DNA of 64,000 nt from Rhodoferax sp. (lineage in GTDB: Bacteria; Pseudomonadota; Gammaproteobacteria; Burkholderiales; Burkholderiaceae_C), in contig NZ_JAQTWL010000010.1 in NCBI RefSeq assembly GCF_028689295.1, positions 1-64,000 on the forward strand, read 5' to 3'. Numbering within the stretch: the first letter of the stretch is position 1; each line of letters opens with the position of its first letter. Shown piece by piece: positions 17,322 to 25,982 of this stretch. The notes below the pieces were generated by a model. That model did no database searches. It had not been told where the DNA came from and saw only the letters and a program-made list of their open reading frames with translations. A program made the position numbers and the translations under genes.

Positions 17322-19907
17322 TCACTCACCGCGGCTTGCGCGGGCATAGGCACTGCTGTCGTCAGCAACGCCGCCACTTCTTGCGCCAGGCGGGACAGAA
17401 ACCGGTAAAACCGGCGAAACCGACAAAGTGGACTCCACCTGCCAGGCCTCCGCCGAGCCGTTGCCACTGCCACGCACAAAGCGCCGCCCATCCACAATGC
17501 GCCCGGCATGTCGCTTGATCCACCAACCCAGCTTGCGGCGGTTGATCTCACCGCGCTCGTCGGCAATGTCACGCAGCACTTCCCGCAGTTCCACTCGTTT
17601 GGCAGCGATATTCTCTGCCTGTTTGACGGCCTCGCGCACCATCGCCGCCGTCTTGCCGAAAACGTCTTGCCAGGCGGTCAGAAGGCGGCCCAGCGTTTCA
17701 CGATCCGGGTCATCGGCCATGGCCTTGAATACCGACGCCGTTGGGTCTGCCATCCCGAGCCACAGCAGCGGCTGTCGGCAAAGGTCTGACCAGTCGCCAA
17801 AACCCGCCAGTGACTTGCACTCTGCCTTGGGCCTACCGGCCACGATCCAGGCGCGCACGATGGTCAAGGCCGCTGACACATAGCGCCCACGCTCGCGCAG
17901 CACATCGCGCACCAAATCCGGCCGGGTGAAGCTGCGCGCCGCTGGCACTTCACAGCCGGGGTCCAAATGGATGCTGATGCAGCGCCGGGTCATGTCCTGC
18001 ACCGGCCCCACGTTATTGCCGCTGGACAAAAACAAGGCGCGCGTATTGACAGTGGCTGTTTTGGACACACCCAGAATGCGCCCACTCATGTGCTCAGAGG
18101 TCAGCACCGTGCACAGGCTCTTGTGCGCCACCAGATCACCCGTCAAATTGTCAAACTCAATCACTGCTGGCGCCCGCAACAACTCGGCCAGCAGCAGTTT
18201 TCTGCATTCCTCGTCGTCGCCAGGGAAGGTGGTGGGCGTGCCGCGCTGGGGCGTGGCCAGTGCCGTGATCAATTCACACAAGTACGACTTGCCCGAGCCC
18301 ACCATGTGCGCCCGCACATGAATCATCGGCGCATGGGGCAGGCTGGGGCGCACCGTGGCGGTCTGCATGGCGACCAATGCGGCAGACAAGTCGGTATCGC
18401 TCGCGAAGCTGAACTCTGCCAAAAGGTCTTTCAGCACCGCCAGCGCAGCCAGCGCATCGTTTCGGGTCGGATTCTTCGGAACAGAAAACTCACGCGCATC
18501 AAACACGCCAAACATGCCGGTGGCCGAGTCATACCCCGCAGCCATCATCAAGCTGCCATCCGGGCGCAAGTAGGGTTGGCGCGTCAGGCCACTGAGCACA
18601 GGCAGGTGGTGGTAGCTGGTGGAGTCAAACAGCACGGCGGCATGGCGCGCCGGCGGGTCGGTGCGGCACCAGTCTTCGGCACGGGCATCAAAGCGTTCCC
18701 AGGTGGCTGCGCCGGCCAGGGCGCGCACCAAGGCGGGTGGGCTGATGTCTTGCACACGGGTTTCGCGGGTGCCGGGGTCGGTCACGATGGTGACGATCAG
18801 ACCACCGCGCTGGTAGTGGCGGTGCGACTGCGCCAGTTCACGTTCAGCAGCATCCACCACCCGGTGAATTTCCCCGGCCATGATGCGGATGGTGGGCTTC
18901 ATGCGGGCCGCATTGACTTCGATGCCGACAAATTGCAGCAGGTCGCGCACATGGCGCTCAGCGCAGTGACCGTGCAGGCATTTGAAGCCACCAATGGGCC
19001 AGTTGTCATCAGGCTCAAAGTAAGCGGTGCCGCCATCGGCTGCAACCGTGTGCTCCTGCACCCAGGGGCAGGTGATGTCGTGCTTGCCATCCCCAAGCGG
19101 CGCCTTGTACAGGCCGCGATCATGCAAGGCGACCAGCACGCTGTTTTCATCAGGGCGCGGTATCCACACGGGGTCGCCATCGCTGGGGCGCTGTTGCACA
19201 CTGCGCGTGCTTTGCCGCTTGGGGCGTGAATTTGGTGTCAGCTCCAGCTCTAGTCCGTCCGCCAGTTCGTCCAATGAGTAGCGCAACTCGGGTGACCACG
19301 CCACCATCCGGCAGGAGAAAGGCGGCGTGTGCTTGCCATTCATCGCCACCGGCAGCCGGGCCAGCCGTGCTCTGGGGCCGTTGGCACCGGGGTCGCACAG
19401 GCCAGCGGCAATGATGGCGTTCATCAACCGGTCCGCAGTGGGACCGTCCACCAGGGGTTCGCGCAGCAGATAGCCCGCCTGATGGTTGCCGGGCGAAGTT
19501 TCGATCAACCACGACGGCGTCAAAGTCAGCCGCTCCATCACCACCTTGGTGCCAACGTCGTCGAGCATCACCGCATACAGCGCAGCAAAACGTGCCTTCT
19601 GGCGCCGGTACTGGCCTGCTTCGTCGGGGCGGAACACGGCCAGGCTGAAGTAATTGTTGGCGCTGACGGGCAGGGCGGTGGCTAGGTCGGCATCCCGCAG
19701 CCACGGCCGGCCAGCCCATACCCTGGCGGGCACGTTGGCAGGGTTGCCATCAAAACTCACCAACACCGGTCGTGCATCGCCCAGCGCATCGGCCATGCCC
19801 CCGCCAAACACGGCCAGCATGAACTCATCATTGCTGACTTGGTAGGTTTTGCCGGTTGTGTCGGTTTCGATCGGGTCGGGCGCAAAAACTGTCAAAGGTG
19901 CGTTCAT
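17322..19907 (-). CDS. primase/helicase-like replication protein of an integrated element
   Basis: An 861-residue protein. The N-terminal part (to about residue 250) resembles RepB/AEP-type primase modules (VSFDGNPANVPAR, VMLDDVGTKVVMERL). Cys and His residues around residue 330 may bind zinc. A C-terminal ATPase domain has a Walker A GSGKSYL near residue 537, a Walker B-like VIEFDNLTGD and a sensor-like FLSSGNNV. The ATG at 19907 has AAGGTGG upstream; a GTG at 19916 is an alternative. It begins 10 nt after alpA. The AlpA-primase order recalls P4-like satellites. Confidence 0.78.
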   Translation of the reverse strand: MNAPLTVFAPDPIETDTTGKTYQVSNDEFMLAVFGGGMADALGDARPVLVSFDGNPANVPARVWAGRPWLRDADLATALPVSANNYFSLAVFRPDEAGQYRRQKARFAALYAVMLDDVGTKVVMERLTLTPSWLIETSPGNHQAGYLLREPLVDGPTADRLMNAIIAAGLCDPGANGPRARLARLPVAMNGKHTPPFSCRMVAWSPELRYSLDELADGLELELTPNSRPKRQSTRSVQQRPSDGDPVWIPRPDENSVLVALHDRGLYKAPLGDGKHDITCPWVQEHTVAADGGTAYFEPDDNWPIGGFKCLHGHCAERHVRDLLQFVGIEVNAARMKPTIRIMAGEIHRVVDAAERELAQSHRHYQRGGLIVTIVTDPGTRETRVQDISPPALVRALAGAATWERFDARAEDWCRTDPPARHAAVLFDSTSYHHLPVLSGLTRQPYLRPDGSLMMAAGYDSATGMFGVFDAREFSVPKNPTRNDALAALAVLKDLLAEFSFASDTDLSAALVAMQTATVRPSLPHAPMIHVRAHMVGSGKSYLCELITALATPQRGTPTTFPGDDEECRKLLLAELLRAPAVIEFDNLTGDLVAHKSLCTVLTSEHMSGRILGVSKTATVNTRALFLSSGNNVGPVQDMTRRCISIHLDPGCEVPAARSFTRPDLVRDVLRERGRYVSAALTIVRAWIVAGRPKAECKSLAGFGDWSDLCRQPLLWLGMADPTASVFKAMADDPDRETLGRLLTAWQDVFGKTAAMVREAVKQAENIAAKRVELREVLRDIADERGEINRRKLGWWIKRHAGRIVDGRRFVRGSGNGSAEAWQVESTLSVSPVLPVSVPPGARSGGVADDSSAYARASRGE

Positions 19908-19917
19908 TGCGGCCACC

Positions 19918-20160
19918 TTAGACCACGGCCTTGCGTGCCGCTTCCAGCTTCACCACCAGGTCACGGATTTCGGCATCGGTCTTGCCTGAGATGCGGGCCG
20001 CATTCAGCGCAGAGACCTCGTTTGCGGGCCAACCGATACAGCGCGGCCCCAAGCTGATTTGTTTGGTCCACAACCCTTGTGAAATTCGCAGGTAGATCGT
20101 GGAACGGGAATAACCGGATTCAGACTTGACGGCAGGAAGCCGAAAGATGGTTTGCAGCAT
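19918..20160 (-). CDS. alpA: AlpA-family regulator/excisionase
   Basis: An 80-residue DNA-binding protein with the AlpA pattern: LQTIFRLPAVKSESGYSRST is followed by IYLRISQG and WPANEVSALNAARISGK. AlpA proteins control integrase expression or act as excisionases in P4-like elements. The ATG at 20160 has AAGGTG six bases upstream; an ATG ten codons earlier is weaker. Directly upstream of the primase gene with almost no gap, so the two are one operon. Confidence 0.85.
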   Translation of the reverse strand: MLQTIFRLPAVKSESGYSRSTIYLRISQGLWTKQISLGPRCIGWPANEVSALNAARISGKTDAEIRDLVVKLEAARKAVV

Positions 20161-20247
20161 GTTGGCACCTTGTTGGGCGTTGTTAAACATGCCGTCATTG
20201 GGAAGTAGCTAGGGGGCTAGCCCGCAAGCTGACTCATGAAGCGGGCG

Positions 20248-21075
20248 TCATCGCTTGGGTTTAATCTTCTTCAAGCTATCCCCGTTCTTTTGTACTGTGC
20301 TTAATCCTGACCACATATTGGTGGAAGAAGGTTCTGCCGACGTGAGCTGCTTGAGGCGTGACACGGAGATTCCCTCTTCCTCAGCCACTCTTCGAAGAAA
20401 CGCCCTGGTGCCCGTCGCTCTCTCTTCACGAACGCGTGCCCGGAGCCTGTCGCGACGTTGTTCCGGGATTTCTGGTTCTACATCACTAGCCGGTTTGTCC
20501 ACCAAACGAATCAATTCGCCTTTATCCAGGGCGAGAGCTTCATTCTTGATGGCCAGCACCTCTACTATCGGAACCGTGTGGCCGGCAAACGCAAGGCTGA
20601 GGCCACCATCCGCCAGCAGCGTGACCCGGCTCTTGTGCTTTTTCCCCTTCAATACGCCGAGATGCCATTGTCTGGATATTGACGCCGTGGATGCCGACGC
20701 ACTGGCACCCAGTAAACGTGCCACTACATCGGCAATCAAGTCGCATGTTGTTTGCCACTGTCTCATACGGTCAAAGCTGACGCGAATGCGCCCCATACCA
20801 TCGCGCTCGTCACAGACAACAAATGCCCGTCCCGGCTTATCTTCCTGCGCTGGATAAACAACCACAGGCTTGTTGATGCATTTTTCTTCACACCCATCGC
20901 ATTCAATGGTGGTCATCGGTTGGGCTGGCCGTAAAAGGCCGCCTGTTACCAATACATCAAGTGCGCCAGCAGGCCAATCTTTCACTTCATCCCAGAAAAA
21001 GAAAGCACCCTTTGCGGGATCAGCGCAGCCTAATCTTTCAAGTAGGACTTCCAGCGGGTTGCTGCGATTTATCAC
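20248..21075 (-). CDS. unrecognised protein with a Cys cluster, second gene of a pair
   Basis: A 275-residue protein with a GTG start, 9 nt after the stop of the 388-residue gene, so the two are probably translationally coupled. Cys59, Cys62 and Cys66 (ECDGCEEKC) with Cys88 (VVCDE) look like a zinc site. The middle part (residues 105-190) is unrecognised; the C-terminus (about 210-250, FLRRVAEEEGISVSRLKQL) looks like a helix-turn-helix. Codon use resembles island neighbours. It precedes alpA by 87 nt on the same strand. I cannot name the family; a regulatory or DNA-binding role is only suggested. Confidence 0.7.
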   Translation of the reverse strand: MINRSNPLEVLLERLGCADPAKGAFFFWDEVKDWPAGALDVLVTGGLLRPAQPMTTIECDGCEEKCINKPVVVYPAQEDKPGRAFVVCDERDGMGRIRVSFDRMRQWQTTCDLIADVVARLLGASASASTASISRQWHLGVLKGKKHKSRVTLLADGGLSLAFAGHTVPIVEVLAIKNEALALDKGELIRLVDKPASDVEPEIPEQRRDRLRARVREERATGTRAFLRRVAEEEGISVSRLKQLTSAEPSSTNMWSGLSTVQKNGDSLKKIKPKR

Positions 21076-21084
21076 AATTAGCGG

Positions 21085-22251
21085 CTACCGTAATCGTGGC
21101 TCAATTCCTGATGCAATGAGCATTTTGCGAATAGCGGCATCTTTCCCGTCGTGCTTTAACGAACAGGAGTTTGGCCAATTTATATCGAAACTCCGTGAGC
21201 TATTTCTCCCTGTTTCTGGATCGGGTACATACGTAACCAAGATGCCCACCTGCGTAATGGTCATTTGAGAAAGCGGAATTGTCTGGCACAACTTATCTCG
21301 CAATTCATAGATCGCGTTCAGGTTCTGTGCTGGATTCGACTCAAGAGTGATGCGCTCTTTAGTGCCATTGATCGCCAGTCTAAATTTCTTGATAGCGACA
21401 CTCTGAATGCCTGATTCGGGTGAAAACTGAAAAGCTGGATTACTGCCTTGCAGTGGGGCAAGATCATAGACACGATCATCTTCAACAAATTCACCAAGCT
21501 CTAGACCAAGCACCGTATCCGCAAACAGCGCGCGAACTTCTTTTTTGGTGTCTCTGTTGCCCTTCATGTAGAGGCTGATTTTTCCTTCATCCTGCGAATA
21601 GACAAAGATGATTTCAAAGGCGGGGTGGCGGGCTGAACGCTTGAGTGTTGCTCCATCCCAATCAATGCTGGCGTGCGCATAATCTTCAGGGTAGGCAAAA
21701 AAATAGTCCAGCTTCCCGCGTCGATATGGCTCAACCGTGCAATTTTTGCCGCGCCCCTCTTTGTTGTGGAAATAATGGCTCAATATCTTCCCCAATTCCT
21801 GGACGCTTTTTTCATCAACCAATGCGGGGGCGTGATTTATGGTTCTGCACTCATTCCACTGACTTGTACTAATTGAGTCGGCACGACAGAATGCACTCGC
21901 GGCAGGCCAGTACTTGGGGCGTTCGAGAAAAACCCAAAAAGCCTTTTCGTGGAAGCTCTCATGCGTGCTGAGCATTTCGGCTAAGTTTTCATCGTGCCAG
22001 TCAGCCTCATCAATGATCGCCTTGACGCCGCCCTCACAAGCCAAGGTATCAATCTCCTTAAAATCCCGCTCCATTTCCCCGCGTTGGGTATCTGGCAATG
22101 ACAACCATGCTTGGTAGATCGGCTCAATTTTCGTCTCGGTTATTTCACTAAAGTCATACTCTGTCAGTACACCATGATTGGCAAAGTACTTCATCAGCAT
22201 GGCATTGGGTGCATGACGAAAAAACGATTTGGGGGAATAGTGCCCTGCCAT
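21085..22251 (-). CDS. unrecognised 388-residue protein, first gene of a pair
   Basis: Reads MAGHYSPKSFFRHAPN from an ATG with GAAGGGAG seven bases upstream; an in-frame start at 22335 lacks a ribosome-binding site. There is no signal peptide or membrane segment. The first 130 residues are helical and acidic (KEIDTLACEGGVKAI, DEADWHDENLAEML). The middle has an alternating beta-rich stretch (PAFEIIFVYSQDEGKISLYMKG), and the C-terminus ends in GIEPRLR. It is divergent from the RHH/type I R-M operon across about 90 nt. I do not recognise the family. Its location between a satellite replication block and an R-M system suggests a defence or stability function, but this is guilt by association. Confidence 0.72.
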   Translation of the reverse strand: MAGHYSPKSFFRHAPNAMLMKYFANHGVLTEYDFSEITETKIEPIYQAWLSLPDTQRGEMERDFKEIDTLACEGGVKAIIDEADWHDENLAEMLSTHESFHEKAFWVFLERPKYWPAASAFCRADSISTSQWNECRTINHAPALVDEKSVQELGKILSHYFHNKEGRGKNCTVEPYRRGKLDYFFAYPEDYAHASIDWDGATLKRSARHPAFEIIFVYSQDEGKISLYMKGNRDTKKEVRALFADTVLGLELGEFVEDDRVYDLAPLQGSNPAFQFSPESGIQSVAIKKFRLAINGTKERITLESNPAQNLNAIYELRDKLCQTIPLSQMTITQVGILVTYVPDPETGRNSSRSFDINWPNSCSLKHDGKDAAIRKMLIASGIEPRLR

Positions 22252-22304
22252 AGTTTTGCTCCCTTCTTCGACGTGGAGGCCACGCCATCGAACAACTCTG
22301 AACC

Positions 22305-22324
22305 TTGCTGTACATTGCAGTATA
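22305..22324 (+). promoter_or_regulatory. tandem 10-bp repeat, candidate operator of the RHH regulator
   Basis: TTGCTGTACA (22305-22314) is followed without gap by TTGCAGTATA (22315-22324): two direct repeats, two mismatches, 10-bp period. RHH dimers commonly bind tandem half-sites spaced one helical turn apart. The site lies in the 90-nt space between the divergent 388-residue gene and the RHH gene, so it could control both. Confidence 0.5.
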
Positions 22325-22341
22325 TCTACGGCCAAAACGTC

Positions 22342-22554
22342 ATTGCCAAGACCACCACGCTGACCTTGCGCATTGAGTCCAACTTGAAAGAAGCGTTATG
22401 TACTGTCACCGACCGCGTCCACCGATCCATCGCCAACATGATTGAAATGATGCTTCAGGATTATTGCGGGCGCGAAGGGGTTGAGATTCAGGAGCACGAG
22501 GTGCAGACACCGAAGGGCAAGCGCGGTTCCAAAATTAATTACGAATACCAATAA
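22342..22554 (+). CDS. ribbon-helix-helix regulator heading the type I R-M operon
   Basis: About 70 residues. The sequence TTTLTLRIESNLKEAL (beta strand then helix) followed by HRSIANMIEMMLQDY is a typical RHH fold of antitoxins and small repressors. The homologous start would be MAKTTT, but here the codon at 22342 is ATT, giving IAKTTT. In-frame alternatives are a TTG at 22315, which lies inside the candidate operator, and ATGs much further upstream that run into the divergent gene. Either an ATT start is used or the gene has lost its ATG. hsdM starts 34 nt downstream. Function as autoregulator is inferred. Confidence 0.6.
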   Translation: MAKTTTLTLRIESNLKEALCTVTDRVHRSIANMIEMMLQDYCGREGVEIQEHEVQTPKGKRGSKINYEYQ

Positions 22555-22588
22555 CCCCAAACACGCATGCAACCGGACCCCTACTACC

Positions 22589-24649
22589 ATGAACGACACC
22601 TCCAAATTCAACCCCGTCGTCAGCTTCCTTTGGGCGATTGCCGACCTCCTCAACGGTGCTTTCCAGAAAAGCGAGTTCCAGAAGATCATCCTGCCCTTCA
22701 CCGTGCTGCGCCGTCTGGACTACGCCCTGGAGAAAACCAAGGCCAAGGTGCTAGAGACCGAGCACACGCTGAAGGAGAAGGGCCTTGAGAACCGCCACGG
22801 GCAATTGTGCCGCGCTGCCGGTTACGCCTTCTACAACACCTCCAAGTTCAGCTACGAAAGCCTACTGCACGATGACGCCAATCTGGCGCTGAACCTGCGC
22901 CAGTATGTGATGGGTTTCTCGCCCAATGTCCGCGAGATATTCGCCGCCTTCAATTTCGATGACACTATCCGCGACCTCGGTCGGGTCAACCTGCTCTACC
23001 TGCTCATGGAGCGCTTCAATGAGAAGAGCAAGGTGGACCTGCGGCCCTCCTCCATGTCTAACCACGCGATGGGCTATGTCTTCGAGCACTTGCTGCGCAA
23101 GTTCAACGAATCCTTAAACGCAAACCCCGGCGAACACTTCACGCCCCGCGATGCCATCCACCTGATGGTGGATCTGGTGCTCATGCTCGACACCGAGCTG
23201 GCAGGCACCGAGGGCGTCACCCGCACGGTCTATGACTGCGGCTGCGGCACCGGCGGCATCCTCTCCATCACCAAGGAGCACGTTCTTCAGATCAACCCGC
23301 AGGCCAAGGTCTTTCTCTACGGGCAGGAGCTGAACCCGTTCACCTGGGCCATCGCCCGCGCCGACATGCTTATTCTGGAGCCCGAGGGCAAGGACGCGGA
23401 AAACATCAAGCTCGGCAGCACTCTCTCCAACGACCAGCTCTCGGACATGCGCTTCGACCTCCAGTTCGTGAATCCACCCTACGGCTACGAGTGGAGCAAG
23501 GACTACGACGCCGTCACCGCTGAGGCGGCACGAGGTTTCGATGGCCGCTTCGGAGCTGGTCTGCCGCGCAAGTCGGATGGCCAGATGCTCTTCTTGCAGC
23601 ACCTCATCGCCCGGATGAACGACCCGGAGGAATCCCAGAGCTACATCGGCATCATTCTTAACGGCTCGCCGCTCTTCACCGGCGGCGCGGGCTCGGGCGA
23701 ATCGGAAATCCGCCGCTGGATCATGGAAAACGACTGGCTGGAGGCCATCGTCGCCCTGCCGCAGCAGATCTTTTACAACACCGGCATCGGCACCTACATC
23801 TGGCTGCTCAGCAATCGCAAACCTGCCAAACACAAGGGCAAGGTTATGCTGGTGGATGCCTCGGGAGAGCAATTCTGGTCGGGCATGTCCAAGAGTCTCG
23901 GAAGCAAACGCCGCGAGATCACCGACACCCACAAGCAGGCCATCCTCAAGCTGGTCAAGGACCGCGAGCCTGGCCCGCATGTCAAGATGTTCGACACCAC
24001 CGATTTCGGCTACCGCGAGATCAAGGTGCTGCGCCCGCTCAAGCTGCACTTTGAGGTCAATGCCGAGTCGCTCGCCCGTCTCGATGCACAGGCGGCCTTC
24101 AAGAATCTGGCGGTGAGCAAGAAGAAAGACCCTGCCGAGCAGAAGCGGGAGGAGAGAGAGGGCCTCGCCCTGCAAGCGGAGGTCCGCGCCGCCTTGCAAA
24201 TCCTCGCGGGCAAGACCTTCATCTGCCGCGACAAGTTCACCGCCGAACTGGAGGCCACGCTCAAGAAGGCGGGCTTGAAGCTCAAAGCCCCCGTGCTCAA
24301 AGCCATTCTGGGTGGCATCGGCGAGCGCGATGACGCCGCCGAGATCTGCCGCGACAGCGACGGCAACCCCGAGCCCGACACCGACCTGAACGACACCGAG
24401 AATGTGCCGCTCAAGGAGTCGATTGAAACGTACTTTGCCCGCGAAGTGACACCGCATGTGCCTGATGCGTGGATTGATTCCGCCTACTGCGACGACAAGG
24501 ACGGCCAGGTGGGGCGCGTCGGCTACGAGATCCCGTTCAACCGGCACTTCTATGTGTTCCAGCCGCCCCGACCCCTGAGCGCGATCGATGCCGACCTGAA
24601 GGCTGTCACCGACCGCATCCTCACGATGATCGGAGGGCTGACCCAATGA
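22589..24649 (+). CDS. hsdM: type I restriction-modification system, adenine methyltransferase subunit
   Basis: A 686-residue HsdM. An N-terminal HsdM_N domain begins FNPVVSFLWAIADLLNGAF. The SAM-binding motif I is D216-CGCGTGG and the catalytic motif IV is NPPY at residues 295-298, so this is an N6-adenine methylase. The C-terminal 200 residues are charged and probably contact HsdS. The ATG at 22589 gives MNDTSKF; the open frame upstream to 22481 overlaps the RHH gene and is unlikely. It overlaps hsdS by 4 nt (ATGA), so the two are coupled. Confidence 0.95.
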   Translation: MNDTSKFNPVVSFLWAIADLLNGAFQKSEFQKIILPFTVLRRLDYALEKTKAKVLETEHTLKEKGLENRHGQLCRAAGYAFYNTSKFSYESLLHDDANLALNLRQYVMGFSPNVREIFAAFNFDDTIRDLGRVNLLYLLMERFNEKSKVDLRPSSMSNHAMGYVFEHLLRKFNESLNANPGEHFTPRDAIHLMVDLVLMLDTELAGTEGVTRTVYDCGCGTGGILSITKEHVLQINPQAKVFLYGQELNPFTWAIARADMLILEPEGKDAENIKLGSTLSNDQLSDMRFDLQFVNPPYGYEWSKDYDAVTAEAARGFDGRFGAGLPRKSDGQMLFLQHLIARMNDPEESQSYIGIILNGSPLFTGGAGSGESEIRRWIMENDWLEAIVALPQQIFYNTGIGTYIWLLSNRKPAKHKGKVMLVDASGEQFWSGMSKSLGSKRREITDTHKQAILKLVKDREPGPHVKMFDTTDFGYREIKVLRPLKLHFEVNAESLARLDAQAAFKNLAVSKKKDPAEQKREEREGLALQAEVRAALQILAGKTFICRDKFTAELEATLKKAGLKLKAPVLKAILGGIGERDDAAEICRDSDGNPEPDTDLNDTENVPLKESIETYFAREVTPHVPDAWIDSAYCDDKDGQVGRVGYEIPFNRHFYVFQPPRPLSAIDADLKAVTDRILTMIGGLTQ

Positions 24650-25980
24650 GCTTCCCGCGTTATCCGAAATACAAGGCCAGCGGGGTGGAATGGCTGGGGG
24701 ATGTGCCGGTGCATTGGGACGTAAAGCCCTTGAAATACTCAACTCTCATTTATACGGGGAACAGCCTAAACGAGTCTGAAAAGGTGTTGTATGAAAGCAC
24801 CGACCCTGAATCGTTCCCTTATATATCTTCAAAGGATATAGATTTGGAAACCCATGAGGTTCAGTATGAAAATGGACTCAAAATTCCCAAAGAAAAATGC
24901 AATCTGAAAGTAGCCGAAAGTGGCACCTTTCTTCTATGCATCGAGGGAGGAAGCGCGGGTAGGAAAGTGGCTTTGCTTAATCACGATGTTTGCTTTGTAA
25001 ATAAACTGTGCTGTTTCTCATCGAAGCAAAACAACAAATTTAGATTCTATTTTTCTCAAACTCAGAATTTCAAAGACAAATTTGGACTCTCATTAACAGG
25101 ATTGATAGGTGGTGTTTCAACTTCTCTTCTTAAAAATTTTCAGCTCCCCACTCCAGCAAACCATGATCAAACCGCCATTGCGCAGTTTCTGGACCGGGAG
25201 ACTGGGAAGATTGACAAGCTGGTGGCGGAGCAGCGGCGGTTGATGGAACTGCTGAAAGAAAAGCGCCAGGCCGTCATCTCCCACGCCGTCACCAAAGGCA
25301 TCAACCCCAACGCCCCAATGAAGCCTTCCGGCATCAAATGGCTCGGCGATGTGCCGGAGGGGTGGGAGATTGCCTCAATAAAGCACTACGCTGAAACCAT
25401 TACGGATGGCGCGCACATATCGCCGGATACGGTGAACGGCATCTATCCATTTGTCTCTACGAAGGATACATCAGATGATTTGATCGACTTCGACAACTGC
25501 TTACGAACTTCGGAGGAAAGCTTCGCGTATTTAGTTAGGACTGGCTGCAAGCCCTTGGTTGGGGACGTGCTTTTCAGCAAAGATGGAACAATTGGACGGA
25601 CCGTTGTTGTGAAAGAGGACCGCGACTTTGTTGTTGCATCGTCACTAATCATCATCCGTCCAAAAGCAAAGACTCTTGATCCCGATTACCTAAACTATCT
25701 TTGCCAATCGGGTATCGTCGCGGGTCAAGTCGAATCCTTTGTAAAAGGCGCCGGACTTCCAAGGCTTTCGATTCAGAATCTCGTTCGCGTGTTGGGTTGT
25801 TTCCCGCCACTCGCACGGCAGAAGGAAGTCGCTTCGTTTCTTGGTAAGGAGCTATCCAAATTCTACGCACTCACCGCCGAAGCCCAACGCGCCATCGTCC
25901 TCCTACAAGAACGCCGCACCGCGCTAATCTCTGCCGCCGTCACCGGTCAGATTGATGTGTGTCAGCCAACAGAAAACTAA
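24646..25980 (+). CDS. hsdS: type I restriction-modification system, specificity subunit
   Basis: A 444-residue HsdS with the expected two-fold repeat: GVEWLGDVP at residues 13-21 and GIKWLGDVP near residue 229 begin each target-recognition domain. Two helical spacers follow (AQFLDRETGKIDKLVAEQRR and VASFLGKELSKFYALTAEAQ), each ending in a conserved AVIS/ALIS-AVT turn. Each recognition domain reads one half of a bipartite DNA target. The first recognition domain (about 24730-25150) is strikingly AT-rich compared with hsdM and hsdR, as if it had been exchanged by recombination. The target sequence cannot be predicted from this. Confidence 0.93.
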   Translation: MSFPRYPKYKASGVEWLGDVPVHWDVKPLKYSTLIYTGNSLNESEKVLYESTDPESFPYISSKDIDLETHEVQYENGLKIPKEKCNLKVAESGTFLLCIEGGSAGRKVALLNHDVCFVNKLCCFSSKQNNKFRFYFSQTQNFKDKFGLSLTGLIGGVSTSLLKNFQLPTPANHDQTAIAQFLDRETGKIDKLVAEQRRLMELLKEKRQAVISHAVTKGINPNAPMKPSGIKWLGDVPEGWEIASIKHYAETITDGAHISPDTVNGIYPFVSTKDTSDDLIDFDNCLRTSEESFAYLVRTGCKPLVGDVLFSKDGTIGRTVVVKEDRDFVVASSLIIIRPKAKTLDPDYLNYLCQSGIVAGQVESFVKGAGLPRLSIQNLVRVLGCFPPLARQKEVASFLGKELSKFYALTAEAQRAIVLLQERRTALISAAVTGQIDVCQPTEN

Positions 25981-25982
25981 TC

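Noticed and set aside
17967-19229. 420-codon ORF on the plus strand
   Set aside because: Antisense to the primase/helicase gene, which has a clear Walker A.
23114-24742. 542-codon ORF on the minus strand
   Set aside because: Antisense to hsdM and the start of hsdS; no recognisable domain.
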